Positions 6,931-9,432 of a stretch of DNA of 9,432 bases are shown in pieces (the first letter of the stretch is position 1; the number at the start of each line of letters is the position of its first letter). The DNA is taken from the NCBI GenBank assembly GCA_016937825.1, contig JAFGVT010000136.1, forward strand, positions 1 to 9,432, given 5' to 3'. Source of the stretch: Fidelibacterota bacterium (GTDB lineage: Bacteria; Fidelibacterota; Fidelibacteria; Fidelibacterales; Fidelibacteraceae). The notes under the pieces are model-generated. The model saw nothing but the letters and a program-made list of their open reading frames with translations. It did no database searches and had not been told where the DNA came from. The position numbers were made by a program, and so were the translations under genes.

Positions 6931-7394
6931 GAATCACTCTCCTCGTCGATGGGATGGACCGTCCAGTCGCGTTCGGGCACCCATTCCATGATCGTTCCGT
7001 CGGGTTTCTCCAATACGACCCGTTTGATGTTCGCATTCGCGATCTGCGCTTTGCACTGGTAACAGACAAATTCATGTCCGGAAATGAAGATCGTGCTGCC
7101 GGCCGTAGCATGTCCGTTCCGGGCGGCAAGCGCGATGGCGTTGGATTCCGCGTGGGATCCGACCGCCCGGCAGCGCTCCAGCTGGGTCCCGGAAGGAATA
7201 TGGTGCAGGTCGCGGTAGCAGAACCCGATCTCGATGCAGTTCTTCTGATACTGCGGGGACCCGTTATAGCCCGTCGAAACGATATCCTTATTGTTCACGA
7301 TCACGGCGCCCACCTGCCGGCGAAGGCAGGACGAACGCGTTGCGACCACCTTGGCCAGATTCAGAAAATAGTCATCCCAGCTCGGGCGTTCCAT
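6924..7394 (-). CDS. dCMP deaminase family protein (zinc-dependent)
   Basis: A 156-residue cytosolic member of the cytidine/deoxycytidylate deaminase family. dCMP deaminase turns dCMP into dUMP, the precursor of dTMP. The zinc site is HAE (H81, catalytic E83) together with C111 and C114 in CYQC. Family features are SWDDYFLNLAKVVATRSSC (5-23), VGAVIV (28-33) and the substrate-loop segment TGYNGSP (41-47). The usual proline before the CxxC is a valine here (EFVCYQC), as I recall for a subgroup of bacterial members. The ATG at 7394 has TGAGGA upstream and lies 14 bases after the rnz stop. The gene overlaps the LolA-like gene by seven bases. Substrate specificity (dCMP rather than another cytosine compound) is assumed from family likeness. 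An older name for the Bacillus relative is ComEB. Confidence 0.88.
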   Translation of the reverse strand: MERPSWDDYFLNLAKVVATRSSCLRRQVGAVIVNNKDIVSTGYNGSPQYQKNCIEIGFCYRDLHHIPSGTQLERCRAVGSHAESNAIALAARNGHATAGSTIFISGHEFVCYQCKAQIANANIKRVVLEKPDGTIMEWVPERDWTVHPIDEESDSC

Positions 7395-7408
7395 AGGGTA
7401 TCCTCACA

Positions 7409-8296
7409 TTAAAATTCGATCTCGTCGAAGTCCTGTGCAATATGCGTATTTTTAAAAATGTTTTCAACAGCTTTCTGATATATGTTCAGGTCTTTGTAGC
7501 GCTCTGAATAATGTGTCAGGACCAATTTCTGAACGCCGTTATCGCGGGCATAGCGCGCTGCCTGCTCCGCGGTCATGTGCCGGAAGGCATCCGCCAGCAC
7601 CTGTTCGCTCTCCAGGTAGGTCGCTTCCATCAGGACGCAGTCCGCATTCCTCACCAGGCCCGGAACGGCCTCGCAGGCTCCCGTATCCAGGACATAGGCG
7701 AATACCTTTTCCTTCGTCCGGTAACTGAGCGCTTCCCGCGTCAGATGCTCGCCTTTCCAGTCAAGGGATCCTTTTTGTTCAAGTTCCCCGACCGCGGGAC
7801 CTTCCAGTCCGTAGCGCGCCAGCTGATCCGGATCAAAACGTTCTTGGGGCAAGAGCGTCAAGCGGTATCCCAGAACGGGCGTGCTGTGATCGAGTGAAAC
7901 GCATTCGATCCGGTGGGTGCCGGTTTCTTCCACAAGTCCTGCTTTCAGGGGGTGGACCTCAAACTCAATGCGCCGGGTGTACTGCGAGGCGTTTTCAAGC
8001 GCATGAAAGAAGTCCGCGCCTTCTTCCGGGAAATAGATCTTCACGGTCTGCGGCACTTCCATCAGGGACAGGCGCTGCAGGATCCCGGGAAGTCCCAGAC
8101 AATGATCTCCGTGAAAGTGCGAAATAAAAATGCGGCGGATCCTGCCGGGAGAGATGCCCGCAAGCGTAAATTGCCGCTGCGCCCCCTCACCCGGATCAAA
8201 GAGGATGCCTTCCTCCATCCATTCCAGAAAATACGCATTCTGGCTCCGGCTTTTGGTGGGAAGCTGCGCGGCGGTGCCTAAGATATGTAATTTCAT
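7409..8296 (-). CDS. rnz: ribonuclease Z (tRNA 3' processing endonuclease)
   Basis: A 295-residue metallo-beta-lactamase-fold nuclease that cuts tRNA precursors after the discriminator base. The zinc motif HFHGDH is at 60-65 (H60, H62, D64, H65), with further ligands expected at H137 (LDHSTP), D204 (LDTGACEA) and H262 (LTHYSERY). H240 in FRHMTA matches the conserved late histidine. The flexible arm (exosite) that grips tRNA is visible at about 155-180, with the GP-rich RYGLEGPAVGELEQKG, which separates RNase Z from other enzymes of the fold. The start matches the family (MKLHILGTAAQLPT). The ATG at 8296 has only GCGAAAGCGAC before it, a poor Shine-Dalgarno site, so coupling to ptb (stop 16 bases upstream) is likely. 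Small departures from consensus: FDPGEGAQ for FDCGEGTQ and LDTG for GDTR. Confidence 0.92.
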   Translation of the reverse strand: MKLHILGTAAQLPTKSRSQNAYFLEWMEEGILFDPGEGAQRQFTLAGISPGRIRRIFISHFHGDHCLGLPGILQRLSLMEVPQTVKIYFPEEGADFFHALENASQYTRRIEFEVHPLKAGLVEETGTHRIECVSLDHSTPVLGYRLTLLPQERFDPDQLARYGLEGPAVGELEQKGSLDWKGEHLTREALSYRTKEKVFAYVLDTGACEAVPGLVRNADCVLMEATYLESEQVLADAFRHMTAEQAARYARDNGVQKLVLTHYSERYKDLNIYQKAVENIFKNTHIAQDFDEIEF

Positions 8297-8312
8297 GTCG
8301 CTTTCGCTTCGC

Positions 8313-9182
8313 TCAGATCAGGCTGAGCGCAATGGAATTGAGCTTTTCCGAGGGCCGGTCCGAACGGGAAAGCAGGATGAGCGGGACCTGCGCGCCCATG
8401 ATCAGTCCTCCGACCGGCGCATGCTGAAGTTCGATCATCTGTTTCAACATGAAGTTGCACACCGTGATATTCGGGAAGACGATCAGGTCCGTATCGCCCG
8501 AGATGGCCGAGACGATCCCTTTTTTCCGGGCGGCGTCGGCATTAAGGATCACATCGAGCGCCATGGGGCCTTCCGCCTGATATCCGCGGGCGGCGAACAG
8601 GTTCGCCAGAACCTGTGCTTCGCCCGTTTCCGGCAGCTTCGGGTTGATTTTCTCCACCAGGGCCGCAAATGCGATCTTGGGTTTTTCACCCAGAATATTT
8701 TCGCAGAACGCGACCGCATTTTCCGTAATATCCCGTTTCCGGTCCAGATCGAGTTCGATATTGATCGCCCCGTCCGTCAAAAACAGCAGTTTGTGGTATC
8801 CCGGACTGTCGCAGACGGCGATATGGGACAGCAGCTGTCCTTTGCGCAGTCCTTTTTCACGGTTCAGCACGGGGCTCAAAAAGGCCGCCGTCGAAATATC
8901 GGCTTTCATCAGCGCATCGCCCTGCCCTTTGCGGACATCCGCAATGGCGCTCCAGATCGCGGCTTCGGGCGAGTCGCAGGGGATCAGCTCGTACTGTTTC
9001 AGCCCGCTTTTTTCCGCACAGGCACGGATCGTATCGGGGTTGCCGTAGAGCCGGGCGTTGATATAGTTCTTTGACCTTGCTTCGGTCAGCGCTTCAAATA
9101 TGGAGGGTCCGTTGGGAAAGACCACATTGATCGTTTTGGGTGACTGAATGTTGATCCGTTCATAGATTTCCTTGTAGCGCAT
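8313..9182 (-). CDS. ptb: phosphate butyryltransferase
   Basis: Converts butyryl-CoA (or branched acyl-CoA) and phosphate to the acyl phosphate, which butyrate kinase uses to make ATP. It is 289 residues, usual for Ptb and shorter than most phosphate acetyltransferases. Family motifs are DALMKADIST (89-98), LLSHIAV (117-123), VEKINPKLPET (176-186), GPMALD (205-210), SGDTDLIVFPNI (228-239) and GAQVPLILLSRSD (263-275). It is cytoplasmic with no signal. The ATG at 9182 follows the buk stop by two bases, and GAGGT inside the last buk codons provides the ribosome site. Acyl specificity cannot be read from sequence, and a short-chain or branched-chain substrate is possible. Gene order buk then ptb is opposite to the classic clostridial ptb-buk. 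Confidence 0.92.
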   Translation of the reverse strand: MRYKEIYERINIQSPKTINVVFPNGPSIFEALTEARSKNYINARLYGNPDTIRACAEKSGLKQYELIPCDSPEAAIWSAIADVRKGQGDALMKADISTAAFLSPVLNREKGLRKGQLLSHIAVCDSPGYHKLLFLTDGAINIELDLDRKRDITENAVAFCENILGEKPKIAFAALVEKINPKLPETGEAQVLANLFAARGYQAEGPMALDVILNADAARKKGIVSAISGDTDLIVFPNITVCNFMLKQMIELQHAPVGGLIMGAQVPLILLSRSDRPSEKLNSIALSLI

Positions 9183-9184
9183 CG

Positions 9185-9432
9185 TTATACCTCGTTGTTA
9201 TCGTAATCATAGACCTTCATCTTGCCGTCCAGGATCCGGAATCCGCCGTCCGCCATCGCGCCCAGTTCATTCTCGCCCGGGTAAAAGATAATCTTGAACT
9301 GGCCCCCCAGATGCAGCATCAGATGGTCCTGCACATATTCGGAGTACGCCATTCCTCCCGTTACGATCAGGGCGCAGATCTCGAAATCACACACCGCGGA
9401 CATGGCTCCCACCTCTTTGCGCACCTGGTACA
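9185..9432 (-). CDS. buk: butyrate kinase, C-terminal fragment (cut by window edge)
   Basis: The last 81 codons of an acetokinase-family kinase that transfers phosphate from butyryl phosphate to ADP. The open frame continues off the right edge, so the true start is not in the window. Visible are VRKEVGAMSAV, the TGGMAYSEYV segment (a conserved TGG-AYSEY of Buk) and YPGENELGAMADGGFRIL, also typical of the butyrate kinase C-terminus. Acetate kinases differ in this region, which supports butyrate kinase, though a branched-chain fatty acid kinase cannot be excluded. It ends two bases before ptb and presumably is the first, or an early, gene of the leftward operon. Confidence 0.9.
   Translation of the reverse strand, partial: YQVRKEVGAMSAVCDFEICALIVTGGMAYSEYVQDHLMLHLGGQFKIIFYPGENELGAMADGGFRILDGKMKVYDYDNNEV

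Noticed and set aside
7409..8296. A generic metallo-beta-lactamase or arylsulfatase instead of RNase Z
   Set aside because: The GP-rich exosite arm, the HFHGDH motif, the late FRHMTA and THYSERY motifs and the length all fit RNase Z.

Overview
The window looks like ordinary chromosomal DNA from a fermentative, probably anaerobic, Gram-negative (diderm) bacterium. The evidence is a butyrate kinase and phosphate butyryltransferase pair, a penicillin-binding protein 4-type carboxypeptidase with a signal peptide, and an exported LolA-like protein. GlgC resembles the plant and cyanobacterial branch. The phylum cannot be fixed from the sequence; an uncultured group of the Bacteroidota/Cloacimonadota kind is a guess. 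The DNA is moderately GC-rich by eye, and I see no phage, transposon, CRISPR, tRNA or rRNA.

Layout. Positions 1-2695 (minus strand) hold a tight gene train read right to left: dacB, a DUF1667 protein, then ligA, which runs off the left edge. Both junctions are one-base stop/start overlaps (TAATG). An MJ1255-type glycosyltransferase (2780-3838, minus) lies 84 bases upstream of dacB and may belong to the same transcript. It is divergent from a plus-strand HAD-family phosphatase (3999-4718), and the 160-base gap between them carries a plausible promoter for the glycosyltransferase.

Positions 4719-4988 are a convergent intergenic region. It has a GC-rich hairpin with a U tract on the minus strand (4756-4776), then a striking array of 24 in-phase 7-base units (4811-4978).

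Positions 4989-9432 (minus strand) form a second tight operon, read right to left: buk (partial) - ptb - rnz - a dCMP deaminase family protein - an exported LolA-like protein - glgC. Gaps run from 16 bases down to a 7-base overlap, so one transcript probably covers energy conservation (butyryl phosphate to ATP), tRNA 3' maturation, pyrimidine nucleotide supply, an envelope protein and glycogen precursor synthesis.

I found no convincing previously undescribed multi-gene system. The items most worth a second look are the heptad repeat array and its position in the predicted 3' untranslated region of the glgC operon, the stand-alone DUF1667 protein with an Fe-S-like cysteine pattern coupled to ligA, and the mixed, order-reversed buk-ptb operon.
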